A stretch of DNA of 7,912 nt from Deltaproteobacteria bacterium (GCA_013139225.1 WTBG01000257.1:1-7912); one strand, 5' to 3'; shown: positions 1 through 6,551, counted from the first letter of the stretch. Program-made: numbers and translations. Notes: a model not told the origin generated them from the letters alone.

Positions 1-174
1 CGACCGAATCTTATTATGCACCTTAATATATTCATGTCCCTGGGGAAGCAGGTCAGCATATTTGGTATATACCTCTAAACCTTTTAATTGATAGAGGAAG
101 AAAAGGGAGATTAAGGTGATGATTACAAGAATCGATAGTCTCTTTTCAATTATAAAATCTGAGAGTTTTTTCAT
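1..174 (-). CDS. RND/MMPL-family transporter, N-terminal fragment (truncated by window edge)
   Basis: This is the first 58 codons of a gene that continues beyond the start of the window. The translation opens with MKKLSDFIIEKR, followed by one hydrophobic helix (about residues 13-29, LSILVIITLISLFFLYQ). It then runs into a periplasmic segment containing YADLLPQGHEYIKVHNKIR. A short cytoplasmic lead, TM1, then a 'DLLP..H.Y.K.....' segment is characteristic of the N-terminus of MMPL/RND-superfamily inner-membrane transporters, which move lipids, hydrophobic metabolites or drugs using the proton gradient. The ATG at 174 is preceded by a modest AGGT Shine-Dalgarno about 9 bases upstream. The gene lies downstream of the propeller lipoprotein on the same strand, a pairing I recall from other proteobacteria. 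Family assignment is good for so short a fragment; the substrate is unknown. Confidence 0.8.
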   Translation of the reverse strand, partial: MKKLSDFIIEKRLSILVIITLISLFFLYQLKGLEVYTKYADLLPQGHEYIKVHNKIRS

Positions 175-217
175 GTCTGCTACCTGCTTGTTCGAAAGGT
201 TTTAACTGATATGATTC

Positions 218-229
218 CCTTCTAGAAGG
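218..229. promoter_or_regulatory. 12-bp perfect palindrome upstream of the transporter gene
   Basis: CCTTCTAGAAGG reads identically on both strands. It is centred about 50 bp upstream of the transporter ATG. Flanking GAT/ATC triplets extend the symmetry imperfectly. It could be an operator for a dimeric regulator, or a small hairpin in the leader mRNA. No regulator can be assigned to it, and a chance palindrome of this length is possible in a gap of about 280 bp. Confidence 0.35.
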
Positions 230-297
230 ATCTGGTTTCCAAACGTTTTCTACTCTTCCACCATTTCATTATCCCATCGCTTGCATGATTTTAGTGA

Positions 298-322
298 AGC
301 TTCGCCTCAAACCAACGAAGCT
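298..322. repeat. Inverted repeat / stem-loop in the intergenic gap
   Basis: AGCTTCG (298-304) and CGAAGCT (316-322) are perfect reverse complements, 7 bp each, separated by an 11-base loop. On the minus strand, in the direction of transcription of the flanking genes, no T-run follows, so it is not a canonical intrinsic terminator. On the plus strand a run of T follows at 350-357, too far away and with no plus-strand gene to end. An overlapping alternative stem is TCGCCT/AGGCGA (302-307 with 323-328). Confidence 0.4.
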
Positions 323-359
323 AGGCGATAGTGTATAGAAGTTGTTAAGTTTTTTTTGC

Positions 360-387
360 CAGGATCCAGTATCTAGCATCCAGCATC
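360..387 (-). repeat. Four tandem copies of a degenerate 7-bp unit (GATNCTR)
   Basis: Read on the minus strand, 387 to 360 splits exactly into GATGCTG, GATGCTA, GATACTG and GATCCTG, followed by GCA. The consensus is GATNCTR. It lies in the gene-free gap between the propeller lipoprotein and the transporter. Degenerate heptamer tracts of this 'GGATGCTGGATACT' kind occur in intergenic DNA of various bacteria. No function is implied, and the tract is far too short and spacerless to be CRISPR. Confidence 0.6.
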
Positions 388-418
388 ACTTTGCATAAGT
401 GTATTTTTTAGAAAACTT

Positions 419-443
419 GACTAAAATTTTTAAGCTTTCAGTC
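419..443 (-). terminator. Weak terminator-like hairpin after the propeller lipoprotein gene
   Basis: On the minus strand, 13 bases after the stop codon, GACTGAAA (443-436) can pair with TTTTAGTC (426-419). This gives an 8-bp stem with one G-T pair and a 9-base loop, followed by CAAGTTTTCT. The stem is AT-rich and the T-tract short, so termination would be inefficient. Partial read-through into the transporter gene is plausible. This rests on pattern only. Confidence 0.3.
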
Positions 444-455
444 TATGATAGACGG

Positions 456-1583
456 CTATTCCCCCACCAATGCCTTAGGAGGCTCAAATTCCGGCCATTC
501 ATAGGAGACCCCTGATAACCAATCCCAGCTTTTTCCTCCATCTACAGTCTTAAAAACGGCGCCTGATTTCCCGACCACCCAACCTGTCATCTCATCACTA
601 AAGTCAACCGAAGTGAGGAAGCCTTTGGTAGTGATAGCCGTCTTGTCCACACTCCAGGTATTGCCGCCATCGACTGATAAAATATAAGCGCCCCTATTGC
701 CTACCGCCCAGCACTTGTCACCCACAACAGAAATAGAATAAAGGGATTGTTCGGTAGCACTATCGATCTTTTTCCACTCTTTGCCGCCATCCTCTGTTTT
801 GAGAAGCGTTCCATCAACCCCCAAAATAAAACCCCTGTTCCTATCCGTAAAATAAATATCATAAATAGTAAGCCTCGGCAGCTCCCACCCATCTTTAGCC
901 ACATCAGGCTGTAGAAGATCACATGATTGGTGTTTCCAGTTCTTACCTCCATCCATAGTGTGGTAGATAGTGCCAAATTCTCCTACCATCCACCCTTCGT
1001 AAGCATCATGGAAATAGAGACCATTATAGATCACTTCTGCAGCAAAGATATTTTCTTCGAGAATTTCTTCTGCCTCCTGTGATTCCCAGGTTTTGCCTCC
1101 ATCGGAAGTATGGATAAGCGTCATAAGATCACCCGCGGCCCAACCATTTTGGGTATCTGCAAAGTAGACCGTAAAGAGGTGGTTTTCAGTACCGCTTTCC
1201 TGGCGTTTCCACGTCTTACCTCCATCTGCAGTGTGTATAACAATTCCTGTTATGCCCACTGCCCAGCCGTGCTGTGAATCAGGAAAGCTCGCATCGGTTA
1301 ACAGCGCTTCACTTAATCCTGTATCCTGAACTTCCCAAAAATGCTTCTTGCTGTTTTCAAAACGTATTTGACTCCCTTTGGTCGTTTTGGCTGCATACCC
1401 AAAGGTTCCCAGCAAGAGAATATTATCAACATCAAAAGCTATCACTTTGCTTAAGTTGTTGCCATAGATAGCTGGTATGTGGGGGAATTTGAATTCCGAT
1501 TTTTTCTTCTTGCAGGAGAAAAGCGGGGTAAGAGAAATGGTAAGAATAGCACATGCAATAATAATTTTTTTATACTCGATCAT
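456..1583 (-). CDS. YCF48/BNR-type beta-propeller lipoprotein
   Basis: The predicted product is 375 residues. The N-terminus (MIEYKK, a hydrophobic stretch to about residue 21, then LFSC with Cys24) is a lipoprotein signal peptide, so the mature protein should be lipid-anchored outside the inner membrane. The rest is a chain of 40-54-residue units, each ending in an Asp-box-like DGGxxW motif. Six are visible, at about residues 120, 161, 211, 265, 305 and 348, each preceded by a GW.VG..G....T core, plus one decayed copy before the first. This fits a six- to seven-bladed propeller like the photosystem II assembly factor YCF48/HCF136. The organism need not be photosynthetic, as such proteins are widespread. 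Its probable partner is the RND/MMPL transporter downstream. An in-frame GTG at 1598 is possible, but it overlaps the GGAGG that serves the ATG at 1583, so I chose 1583. Confidence 0.88.
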   Translation of the reverse strand: MIEYKKIIIACAILTISLTPLFSCKKKKSEFKFPHIPAIYGNNLSKVIAFDVDNILLLGTFGYAAKTTKGSQIRFENSKKHFWEVQDTGLSEALLTDASFPDSQHGWAVGITGIVIHTADGGKTWKRQESGTENHLFTVYFADTQNGWAAGDLMTLIHTSDGGKTWESQEAEEILEENIFAAEVIYNGLYFHDAYEGWMVGEFGTIYHTMDGGKNWKHQSCDLLQPDVAKDGWELPRLTIYDIYFTDRNRGFILGVDGTLLKTEDGGKEWKKIDSATEQSLYSISVVGDKCWAVGNRGAYILSVDGGNTWSVDKTAITTKGFLTSVDFSDEMTGWVVGKSGAVFKTVDGGKSWDWLSGVSYEWPEFEPPKALVGE

Positions 1584-1590
1584 GATTGGT

Positions 1591-1595
1591 TCCTC
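1591..1595 (-). promoter_or_regulatory. Ribosome binding site fixing the propeller lipoprotein start
   Basis: GGAGGA on the minus strand lies 7-8 bases before the ATG at 1583. The competing GTG at 1598 directly abuts this element and has no comparable site of its own, and the ATG start also gives a better-shaped lipoprotein signal peptide. Confidence 0.65.
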
Positions 1596-1654
1596 CACAT
1601 ATTTACGGATGCCTCTTCATGTTACTGCCCCTCCTGCTTCCCATCATTCCAATC

Positions 1655-2287
1655 TTAATTTCCATTATGTGCTTTCTCTATATTATCCACTAAACGCATA
1701 CCTATTTTTGAGGCTTCATCCAGTTTTTCCATCAAACGATCGTTACTCAGATTTCCTGCCCAGCCAACATAGAGCTTATCGACTGTATCAACCTGTTCCA
1801 TCATAAAATCCATTTCAAAAGCATCAAAACAGGGATCTCCCATAACTTCTTCATATTCATCACTGGCATTTCCGGTAACAATCATGGAAGCCTTTTTCTT
1901 AAAGTCTGCCGGTACGCGTGCATCAGGGATCTTCTCGCTTTCACCTTTTTCCCTGTAAAACAACGGAAATTTCCTCTCAAGAAAAGTCTTCATCAAGGCA
2001 GTAACGTACACACCATAAACTGGGGTTGCAAAAATATACCCATCTGCCTTATGATATTCCTCCAGGATATCAGTCATATCATCATTAATTGTACATTTTC
2101 CAATAGGCAATTTATGGTTTTCATGTACACATCTAAAACATCCTCTGCAATACTCGATGTTACATTTTATGAGATCATATCGTTTTATTTCAGCACCTTT
2201 GCTTTCAGCCCCTTTAAGAACACTATCAATAAGTTTGCCATTTAAACCTTTAATACGGGGGCTACCCATAAAACCCAGAATCTTCAA
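1655..2287 (-). CDS. Flavodoxin-fold NAD(P)H:FMN reductase / iron-sulfur flavoprotein-like protein
   Basis: This is a 210-residue protein of the NADPH-dependent FMN reductase/flavodoxin-like superfamily. The N-terminus KILGFMGSPRIKGLNGKL is strand beta-1 plus the FMN-phosphate loop. ADGYIFATPVYGVYVTALMKTFLER (about residues 88-112) is the typical second flavin-contact region. Cysteines occur at 42, 47, 50, 53 and 65: a CxxCxxC core with a fourth Cys after 11 residues, followed by DDM. Iron-sulfur flavoproteins bind [4Fe-4S] through a compact CX2CX2CX4-7C motif, so cluster binding here is possible but not secure. The start is TTG at 2287, preceded by AAAGGTG. The next Met (residue 7) would delete beta-1 and part of the FMN loop. 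It follows the XRE-cupin regulator by 42 bp on the same strand and is probably co-transcribed. The likely role is cytosolic flavin-mediated electron transfer or reduction of a small acceptor. Confidence 0.85.
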   Translation of the reverse strand: MKILGFMGSPRIKGLNGKLIDSVLKGAESKGAEIKRYDLIKCNIEYCRGCFRCVHENHKLPIGKCTINDDMTDILEEYHKADGYIFATPVYGVYVTALMKTFLERKFPLFYREKGESEKIPDARVPADFKKKASMIVTGNASDEYEEVMGDPCFDAFEMDFMMEQVDTVDKLYVGWAGNLSNDRLMEKLDEASKIGMRLVDNIEKAHNGN

Positions 2288-2329
2288 ATCCTACACCTTT
2301 GCAAATAATAAATTAGAAAGAGTTCTCGA

Positions 2330-2905
2330 TTACGCTGAAGCAGATTTCTTCTTCAGCCAGTGTTTCGTTGCCATTATTGCCAACACTTTTGATTTGTTTT
2401 TGCTTGCATTCTTCCATTTGTGAGGTCTTATACCATTGAAGAAGAGGCTATCACCTGACTCCAGAATGTAAGTTTTTCCATCAATTTCAAATTCCACCTC
2501 TCCATCGAGGCAATAGATCAATTCACTTCCCTGATGTGTAATAAACTTTCTACCACTATTAGCTCCCTTCCCAAAAATAGCAATCAGAGGCTCTATATTC
2601 TGGTTGGGCAATCCTGTTCCCAGACTTTCCAGTTTTACTTTTGAGTTTTTTGATTCAATATGCGGACGGGTATTATTTTTTATATAAAAAACATCCCTTA
2701 CCTCTTCCTCCTCGAATAAAAAGGTAAGGTTGGTATTGAGAGCAAGGATTAACTTTGTTAAGGTAGCAATAGTTGGTGAATTTTTATTCCTCTCTATAAG
2801 GCTTATGGCATTAGCAGAGATGCCGCTTAATTTTGACAATTCTCTTAATGACTTCCCCTGCTCCTTCCTCAGTTGCTGCAGTTTATATCCAACATTAATT
2901 TCCAT
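2330..2905 (-). CDS. XRE-family transcriptional regulator with C-terminal cupin domain
   Basis: The product is 191 residues with two domains. Residues 5-62 form a lambda-repressor-like HTH (LQQLRKEQGKSLRELSKLSGISANAISLIERNKNSPTI, written here in family order), including the recognition-helix region SANAISLIERN. Residues about 105-178 form a small beta-barrel cupin: H124 and E128 in motif 1, with the second His of the usual HxH replaced by Gly126, and G151...H162...N166 in motif 2. HTH-cupin proteins of this MerR-unlike, PuuR/HipB-like class usually sense a small molecule in the barrel and bind palindromic operators as dimers. The ATG at 2905 has almost no Shine-Dalgarno, and an in-frame TAG 18 bases upstream excludes a longer form. 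A plausible promoter with an inverted repeat lies just upstream. Probable targets are its own operon with the FMN reductase-like gene and perhaps the neighbouring flavoenzymes; the effector is unknown. Confidence 0.9.
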   Translation of the reverse strand: MEINVGYKLQQLRKEQGKSLRELSKLSGISANAISLIERNKNSPTIATLTKLILALNTNLTFLFEEEEVRDVFYIKNNTRPHIESKNSKVKLESLGTGLPNQNIEPLIAIFGKGANSGRKFITHQGSELIYCLDGEVEFEIDGKTYILESGDSLFFNGIRPHKWKNASKNKSKVLAIMATKHWLKKKSASA

Positions 2906-2962
2906 CTTATCTAACGCAAGCTACATGATCGAAAAACAATATGTTTGTTTTTCTCCTGTTGC

Positions 2963-2991
2963 CTTCTACCATCCGTTATTACTTTTGTCAA
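2963..2991 (-). promoter_or_regulatory. Candidate sigma-70 promoter for the XRE-cupin regulator operon
   Basis: On the minus strand a perfect -35 TTGACA (2991-2986) is followed after 17 bases by TAGAAG (2968-2963), a 4/6 match to TATAAT. Transcription would begin near 2956, leaving a leader of about 50 bases. The DNA just upstream (2992-3060) is very AT-rich, as for an UP element. The -10 box is mediocre, so the promoter may be weak or dependent on an activator. Confidence 0.5.
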
Positions 2992-3023
2992 TAATATTTG
3001 TAAAATAAAACAATTTTGACAAA
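2984..3023. promoter_or_regulatory. Inverted repeat overlapping the regulator promoter (candidate operator)
   Basis: TTTGTCAA (2984-2991) and TTGACAAA (3016-3023) form a perfect 8-bp inverted repeat whose arm centres are 32 bp apart, about three helical turns. The inner arm contains the -35 hexamer of the candidate regulator promoter. A further TTGAC half-site occurs at 3029-3033. The arrangement fits autoregulation by the adjacent XRE-cupin protein. The sequence is AT-rich, so coincidence is possible. Confidence 0.4.
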
Positions 3024-3105
3024 TATACTTGACGCAACAATTTTTGCTTTCTGTTCACATTTATGTGTTATTATTTAGTGTTTCTTGATTCATGTCATCA
3101 TAACG

Positions 3106-3238
3106 TGACATTGTGAGCGATAGAGAAGATCCATAGTTATTAATAATTAAAAGAGCCTGTCCCGAGCATTTTAAAGAGATTGTAGATCTTGCTACGAACT
3201 CTTTTAAGATTTCTTTCACTGTGTACCTCGCAATGACA
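3106..3238. repeat. Decayed dispersed repeat with TGTCATTGCGAG-type inverted ends
   Basis: The right end, read on the minus strand, is TGTCATTGCGAG (3238-3227). The left end, read on the plus strand, is TGACATTGTGAG (3106-3117), 10 of 12 identical. Inside are GAGCCTGTCCCGAGCATTTT and AGAGATTG-like blocks on the plus strand, which I recognise from non-coding repeats common in Desulfobacterota and other environmental genomes. It is about 133 bp, carries no gene, and sits immediately after the stop codon of the FAD-linked oxidase, where it could also fold in the 3' end of that mRNA. Together with the promoter region it accounts for the 352-bp gene-free stretch 2906-3257. Confidence 0.6.
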
Positions 3239-3257
3239 GAACAAACCTTCACAATCA

Positions 3258-4967
3258 TTATCTCTGCAAGGGAGGTAAACCATACTTGGTTCTTAAACCA
3301 TTGATAGAATCAAATACACCTTGAGGAACTGCCTTATACTCATCTTCAGTAAACACCTGCCTGCCAGGAGCGTAGATGTTGTTGGGATCAAAAATCTTTC
3401 TAATTTTTCGGAAGAGAAGATATGCATTGGGTCCTTGTTCCGGGAATGAAGTAGTAAGAGGCTCAATAGATACCCCCAACCCTATGGGAGGATACTTCTG
3501 AGACACCAGGTCTGCAATAGCAGAAATAGTCAAACCCCTTGCTCTCTCCAGTAGTTTGGTGTCAAGCGGATCAGGGTAGACATCTGCTTCGGATAGCCAG
3601 AAACGGCTTCCCCTCTCAATAGCATATAGGAAAGGGGTATCATCAATACCACCTCTATCAGTAATATAGGTCTCCCCCAGCTCATTAATGGCTCGAGTCC
3701 ATACTTCTTTAGTCTTATAGGCTGTGTCTTTCAACAACCCTCCAGGAATAATGGAACCTCCATAAAAATGGCGGTTCATACGAAATCCTGTCACATGTCT
3801 AATGCAGTCAAGATTCCATGGTGCCAGCGCATCCAATACCTCACTTTTGTGCTTGTCCGTAAGAAAAGTTCCATTAGTTTCTTGAACAATCTCCCTTAAA
3901 ACTTTCTCCTCGTAATCCATCTGACGATCAGAGGTAACACCAAAAAGGATCACATAACAGTTATAAGGTGGGAAAAATTTCTCTTTTATCCTTTGCAAGG
4001 TCATCTCTTGTGTCTGAGAACAGTAGTAAGAGTTGTATACACCGGTTGCATTTAAACCCATTCCTATACCCGATTGAGCAATTTCGCGGAGTGCTTCAAT
4101 CTCTGAATCATAGTCACGAAACTCTATCCATAAGAGTTTTACGTTCCGAGGAGGGGGTGAATCATCATACTTTGGTTCATGATAATCATGTATACAGGGA
4201 CGACCAGCCGGGGGTTCCGGTAGTGTGCTGCCGCCCGTCCATGAATGCAGCTTGACCGTTATTTCAGTGATTATACCTGCTGTTCCTGCACTACCCCTCA
4301 CCAGGCTTAAGAGGTCAGGACCAGGACCATATTCCCAGAAGCAATTGGTTCCGGAAACGGTGTCAGAACCGGTTATCAAAATATCACCCGTAGGAAGGAC
4401 TACCTTGGTGCTTATAATATTTCTGGTGAGTGTCCCATATTTAAGATCTGTTTGCCAGATTCCAGCAAATGATGTTTGGGAAGACAATTTGCATAAGCTT
4501 GTTGAAAGTGGAGTACCCCCGTTCCACAAACCTTTCTTCATGGCCTCTGCCTGCAATTGACCATAATCTGCATATGCTTCCAAAGTGGCAGTCATATTAT
4601 CCTCGTCGATACTTAGAACACGATTCATCCTGCTCATATGGACACAGATAGTAGGATCTGGAGTGGTAGGGCCATTGAAGGCAATCATCCCATTTGTAAA
4701 TGGAATGACCTTAACCTTGAAACGATTAGCAATTCGCATAATCGCCTGAACATCCTCCGTTGATTGGGGTAAAACAATGCATGCCGGAAGCATGGTAGAA
4801 TCTTTGCCATGCTGCCTCAATGTCCCGGCAGAATCAACAGAGAAGCGGCTGTATGTTTCAATTACTGCACGATCTTCCGATACCCACTCATCTCCCAGAG
4901 TATTCTCTAAAACCCGCAAAACTTCTCTGGGAATCTTATTTGGAATAACCTTCTTATCCTTTTCCAT
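3258..4967 (-). CDS. FAD-linked oxidase/dehydrogenase of the VAO/PCMH superfamily (larger paralogue)
   Basis: This is a 569-residue cytosolic flavoenzyme (no signal peptide or TM). Residues about 60-245 form the PCMH-type FAD-binding domain (CIVLPQSTEDVQAIMRIAN, then SRMNRVLSIDEDN, then the RGSAGTAGIITEITVKL flavin-contact segment). The C-terminal cap domain ends with IRKIFDPNNIYAPGRQ, the classic FAD-oxidase C-terminal signature. Relatives such as 4-cresol dehydrogenase, vanillyl-alcohol oxidase and GlcD oxidise phenolic alkyl groups or 2-hydroxy acids; the substrate here cannot be read. The flavin diphosphate loop (PFTNGMIAFNGPT) departs from the usual PRGxGT.xxG form. A proline- and charge-rich insert lies at about residues 247-275. 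The ATG at 4967 has GGGAG 8 bases upstream. An alternative ATG at 4997 (ten residues longer, AAGGA 8 bases upstream and 12 bases after the preceding stop) is nearly as good. It is co-directional and probably translationally coupled with the 490-residue paralogue. Confidence 0.88.
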   Translation of the reverse strand: MEKDKKVIPNKIPREVLRVLENTLGDEWVSEDRAVIETYSRFSVDSAGTLRQHGKDSTMLPACIVLPQSTEDVQAIMRIANRFKVKVIPFTNGMIAFNGPTTPDPTICVHMSRMNRVLSIDEDNMTATLEAYADYGQLQAEAMKKGLWNGGTPLSTSLCKLSSQTSFAGIWQTDLKYGTLTRNIISTKVVLPTGDILITGSDTVSGTNCFWEYGPGPDLLSLVRGSAGTAGIITEITVKLHSWTGGSTLPEPPAGRPCIHDYHEPKYDDSPPPRNVKLLWIEFRDYDSEIEALREIAQSGIGMGLNATGVYNSYYCSQTQEMTLQRIKEKFFPPYNCYVILFGVTSDRQMDYEEKVLREIVQETNGTFLTDKHKSEVLDALAPWNLDCIRHVTGFRMNRHFYGGSIIPGGLLKDTAYKTKEVWTRAINELGETYITDRGGIDDTPFLYAIERGSRFWLSEADVYPDPLDTKLLERARGLTISAIADLVSQKYPPIGLGVSIEPLTTSFPEQGPNAYLLFRKIRKIFDPNNIYAPGRQVFTEDEYKAVPQGVFDSINGLRTKYGLPPLQR

Positions 4968-4975
4968 GTCAATTT

Positions 4976-4982
4976 CTCCCTT
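4976..4982 (-). promoter_or_regulatory. Ribosome binding site for the ATG at 4967
   Basis: AAGGGAG on the minus strand ends 8 bases before the ATG at 4967. The competing site AAGGA (5010-5006), which overlaps the stop codon of the upstream gene, serves an ATG at 4997. Two usable sites in frame mean the N-terminus is uncertain by ten residues. A TTG at 5003 is least likely, since it lies inside the spacer of the second site. Confidence 0.5.
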
Positions 4983-5009
4983 ACTATCGACATCCATAAA
5001 CAATATCCT

Positions 5010-6482
5010 TTAAAAACACAGTTTTCCAGGATTTAATATTCCATTGGGGTCAAGTTCTCTCTTGATTTCTCTCAACTTCGTAGTATAGTGACCAGCTCGT
5101 TGATATACCATCTCAGCCCAGGCTCCATAGGGTTGATCAAAATAGGCTCCCCTGTTTATTAAATCTTCACTTGCCTTGAGCCAGACACTTTTCACATTTC
5201 GAGTCTCTTTCACATCTCCAAGATCACAGTGCAGATCAAATACACAGTGCATAGCTCTTCCTCTCTCCAAAGGAAGTAGATAAGCACCAATAGAAGAAGT
5301 GCCGTAGTCAAAAGCATCACATACATTTTTGATGACCGCCTCCATATCATCTATACATTTCAATGAGGACTTGAAGGTTAAGTCGTGCACTGAACCTCGA
5401 TAATTAAACTTTTTTAAGATCCTTCCTGGATAAATGGTTTCATTTAACAATATATTATCAAGACTGCTTACTTGAGAAAGAGATTCCATTAACTCCAGGT
5501 TTAAGTTGTCACACACTTCTCTTAAAGCCTCCTCTTCATAGGCTATCTTTTCTTTTGGGTGTCTTAAACTGCCATTGATACAAATGCACAAAACCCATGG
5601 AGGAAGAAGTGTTCTCAAACGCTCAAAACTCTCTGAAGACTTGGGACAGGTGGGAAAACTCTCTGGGATCTCCCAGTCCTCACTTAAAAGAGCCGCGAGA
5701 TTGAATTGGTTAAGTAGAAAACACTCCATCCCTATTTCTCTTCTTTGTATTTTTCTGATAGGTTCAATCGCTGCGGAAAGCTCATCAAAAGTAATAAAAT
5801 ATATTTTCCTCTCTTTGATAAATGGGCTAATCTTTATCGCCATTTTGGTCATAATCCCTAACGTGCCCTGGGCTCCCGTCCATAAACGGAACAAGACATT
5901 TCTTATAGGGCCCATAGGTCCTCCAGCTTTACCTCCTGTAGACCATATCCCTGTTTTAAAAACTTCGCCATCTGGTAATACCAGCTCGGTGTCCATAATT
6001 AGAAAGTTCCCCCATTCAAAACTGGGAGCAGCCATAACAGGATCACGTTCCAAGTAACTGGTGAGGACTGACCGCTTGGGAGCAACACCAAAGGGAACCA
6101 TTATATAAAATCCCTTCTTCATCAACTCCCCCTGTAACTGTTCAAAGGTAACCCCCGGCTCCACGACGACGGACCAATTTTCTTCATCGATCTGAAGGAT
6201 CTTATTCATTCGAGTAAGATTTACAATAACTCCCCCATGGTCTGGAAGGGCTGCTCCGTGGAAATTCAAACCGGAACTATAGGGAATAAGAGGGGTCAAG
6301 GTTTCATTGGCAAGTCTTACTACCTGCTGTATTTCTTCTACACATTCAGCAAACACTACAAAATCTGGTTTTCTTCCGGGTGAAAAAGACTGGTCTTGAG
6401 CGTATTCCTGTAATGTCTTTCCATCATCAAACACTTTCTTTTCACCAAAAATATCGACTAACCTTTGCTTTGTAAGTGGCAT
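5010..6482 (-). CDS. FAD-linked oxidase/dehydrogenase of the VAO/PCMH superfamily (smaller paralogue)
   Basis: The product is 490 residues, close to GlcD/4-cresol dehydrogenase flavoprotein length. The FAD-binding domain spans about residues 38-220: PDFVVFAECVEEIQQVVRLAN, the diphosphate loop IPYSSGLNFHGAALPDHGG (about 67-84), NLTRMNKILQIDEEN, and WTGAQGTLGIMTKMAIKI (201-218). The substrate/cap domain follows, with ERGRAMHCVFDLHCD (406-420) resembling the active-site strand of the 4-cresol dehydrogenase group. The end RELDPNGILNPGKL (475-488) is the family's C-terminal signature. The ATG at 6482 has GGAG 7 bases upstream. The next gene begins about 12-42 bp downstream. It aligns visibly with its neighbour, for instance RMNKILQIDEEN against RMNRVLSIDEDN, so the two are paralogues, possibly subunits of one enzyme or enzymes for successive steps. 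The electron acceptor is not encoded nearby. Confidence 0.9.
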   Translation of the reverse strand: MPLTKQRLVDIFGEKKVFDDGKTLQEYAQDQSFSPGRKPDFVVFAECVEEIQQVVRLANETLTPLIPYSSGLNFHGAALPDHGGVIVNLTRMNKILQIDEENWSVVVEPGVTFEQLQGELMKKGFYIMVPFGVAPKRSVLTSYLERDPVMAAPSFEWGNFLIMDTELVLPDGEVFKTGIWSTGGKAGGPMGPIRNVLFRLWTGAQGTLGIMTKMAIKISPFIKERKIYFITFDELSAAIEPIRKIQRREIGMECFLLNQFNLAALLSEDWEIPESFPTCPKSSESFERLRTLLPPWVLCICINGSLRHPKEKIAYEEEALREVCDNLNLELMESLSQVSSLDNILLNETIYPGRILKKFNYRGSVHDLTFKSSLKCIDDMEAVIKNVCDAFDYGTSSIGAYLLPLERGRAMHCVFDLHCDLGDVKETRNVKSVWLKASEDLINRGAYFDQPYGAWAEMVYQRAGHYTTKLREIKRELDPNGILNPGKLCF

Positions 6483-6551
6483 GGATTTACTCCTATTGTA
6501 TCGTCAAAAGCTCACTACAAACAACACAGGGATTTTCTAATGGATCTCAAG

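Noticed and set aside
298..357. Stem-loop followed by a T-run on the plus strand, read as an intrinsic terminator
   Set aside because: The T-run begins 28 bases after the stem and no plus-strand gene precedes it. On the minus strand no T-run follows the stem.
360..387. Short tandem repeat considered as a CRISPR remnant
   Set aside because: The units are 7 bp, contiguous and degenerate, with no spacers and no cas genes.
1477..1806. 109-codon plus-strand open frame across the lipoprotein/FMN-reductase boundary
   Set aside because: It is antisense to two real genes with clear family motifs, and its composition is that of a frame shadow.
3016..3045. Plus-strand promoter TTGACA with AATTTT after 17 bases
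   Set aside because: No plus-strand gene follows, only the repeat and the antisense of the FAD oxidase. The match is a by-product of AT-rich DNA.
3061..3258. 65-codon minus-strand open frame beginning at the end of the larger FAD oxidase
   Set aside because: It runs through the degenerate dispersed repeat, has no family features, and its sequence is explained by the repeat. No separate ribosome binding site is convincing.
5575..6057. 160-codon plus-strand open frame
   Set aside because: It lies antisense inside the well-supported 490-residue FAD oxidase, and its translation has no domain-like features.
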